Shown here piece by piece: positions 13,905 to 14,043 of a stretch of 14,043 nt of DNA; positions within the stretch are counted from its first letter, which is position 1, and the number at the start of each line of letters is the position of its first letter. This stretch comes from Vampirovibrionales bacterium (GTDB lineage: Bacteria; Cyanobacteriota; Vampirovibrionia; Vampirovibrionales; JAJTHC01). The position numbers and the translations under genes are program-made. Location of the stretch: positions 1 to 14,043 of the forward strand of contig JAJTHC010000125.1 of the NCBI GenBank assembly GCA_021299615.1, given 5' to 3'. The notes under the pieces are model-generated. The model saw only the letters and a program-made list of their open reading frames with translations. It was not told the origin of the DNA and made no database searches.

Positions 13905-14043
13905 ATATAGCTGAATTTAGAGTTTTCTGTACAGTAGGCTAGACTAGGAGCCTAGATTATTTTGTGAGGGCGTGTAGACAGACCTACATAACAGAACAAA
14001 ATAATCGTAGCGACAACGTATAGACACTGTACAGAAAATTATC
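13905..14043. repeat. 120-bp-core inverted-repeat element, copy cut by the window end
   Basis: The inner inverted ends are at 13921-13935 and 14026-14040 (13 of 15 bases paired, with CTGTACAG in both), giving the same 120-bp core length as the copy at 4386-4505. The outer left flank continues to TATAG at 13906; the right flank is lost at the window end. Arm 1 is TAGGCT/AGCCTA (13935-13940, 13949-13954). The central arm is ATTATTTTGT/ACAAAATAAT (13956-13965, 13996-14005) with tip TGTAG/CTACA (13973-13977, 13984-13988). The conserved CGTAGCGACAACG follows at 14006-14018. Confidence 0.85.

Overview
The window looks like bacterial chromosome. It holds two housekeeping genes (ispG of the non-mevalonate isoprenoid pathway and proS, bacterial-type prolyl-tRNA synthetase), a tRNA-Pro gene, a two-gene M16 metallopeptidase operon, and two very long, acidic, mostly disordered proteins that I do not recognise. 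The repeat-filled gaps, uncommon acidic proteins and paired M16 genes would fit a lineage such as the non-photosynthetic cyanobacterial relatives (Vampirovibrionia/Melainabacteria). That is a low-confidence guess from general style, not from a diagnostic marker.

Layout: bases 1-546 carry no credible gene but three repeat structures: a palindromic element (89-159), a run of eight degenerate 22-bp direct repeats (176-348), and a small element with palindromic ends (353-473). ispG (547-1755, +) follows, then a good promoter and a long acidic protein of 830 aa (1861-4353, +). It converges on another long protein of about 1035 aa (4605-7712, -). Between them lies a 154-bp inverted-repeat element. 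tRNA-Pro(TGG) (7945-8018, -) and proS (8177-10012, +) are divergent neighbours, so an amino-acid-specific tRNA sits beside the gene for the enzyme that charges it. The M16 operon (13582 to 10049, -) ends 36 bp from the proS stop. The last 460 bases are again dense repeats.

The M16 pair divides labour. The first gene has the complete zinc site HxxEH-x76-E but no recognisable R/Y substrate motif. The second has lost the zinc site but keeps the R/Y-type motif. This is the arrangement of an obligate M16B heterodimer. Both proteins end in similar short tails.

The strongest candidate for something undescribed is a family of about 120-154-bp intergenic elements (copies or pieces at 4369-4522, 4527-4587, 7771-7840, 7842-7925, 13682-13868, 13905-14043). 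They have long terminal inverted repeats centred on CTGTACAG and a three-armed interior whose central stem keeps its pairing although its sequence differs between copies. A second candidate is the ~1035-aa protein, which appears to combine a decayed P-loop-ATPase-like region, a long acidic linker and a C-terminal domain resembling the UvrD/PcrA tail.
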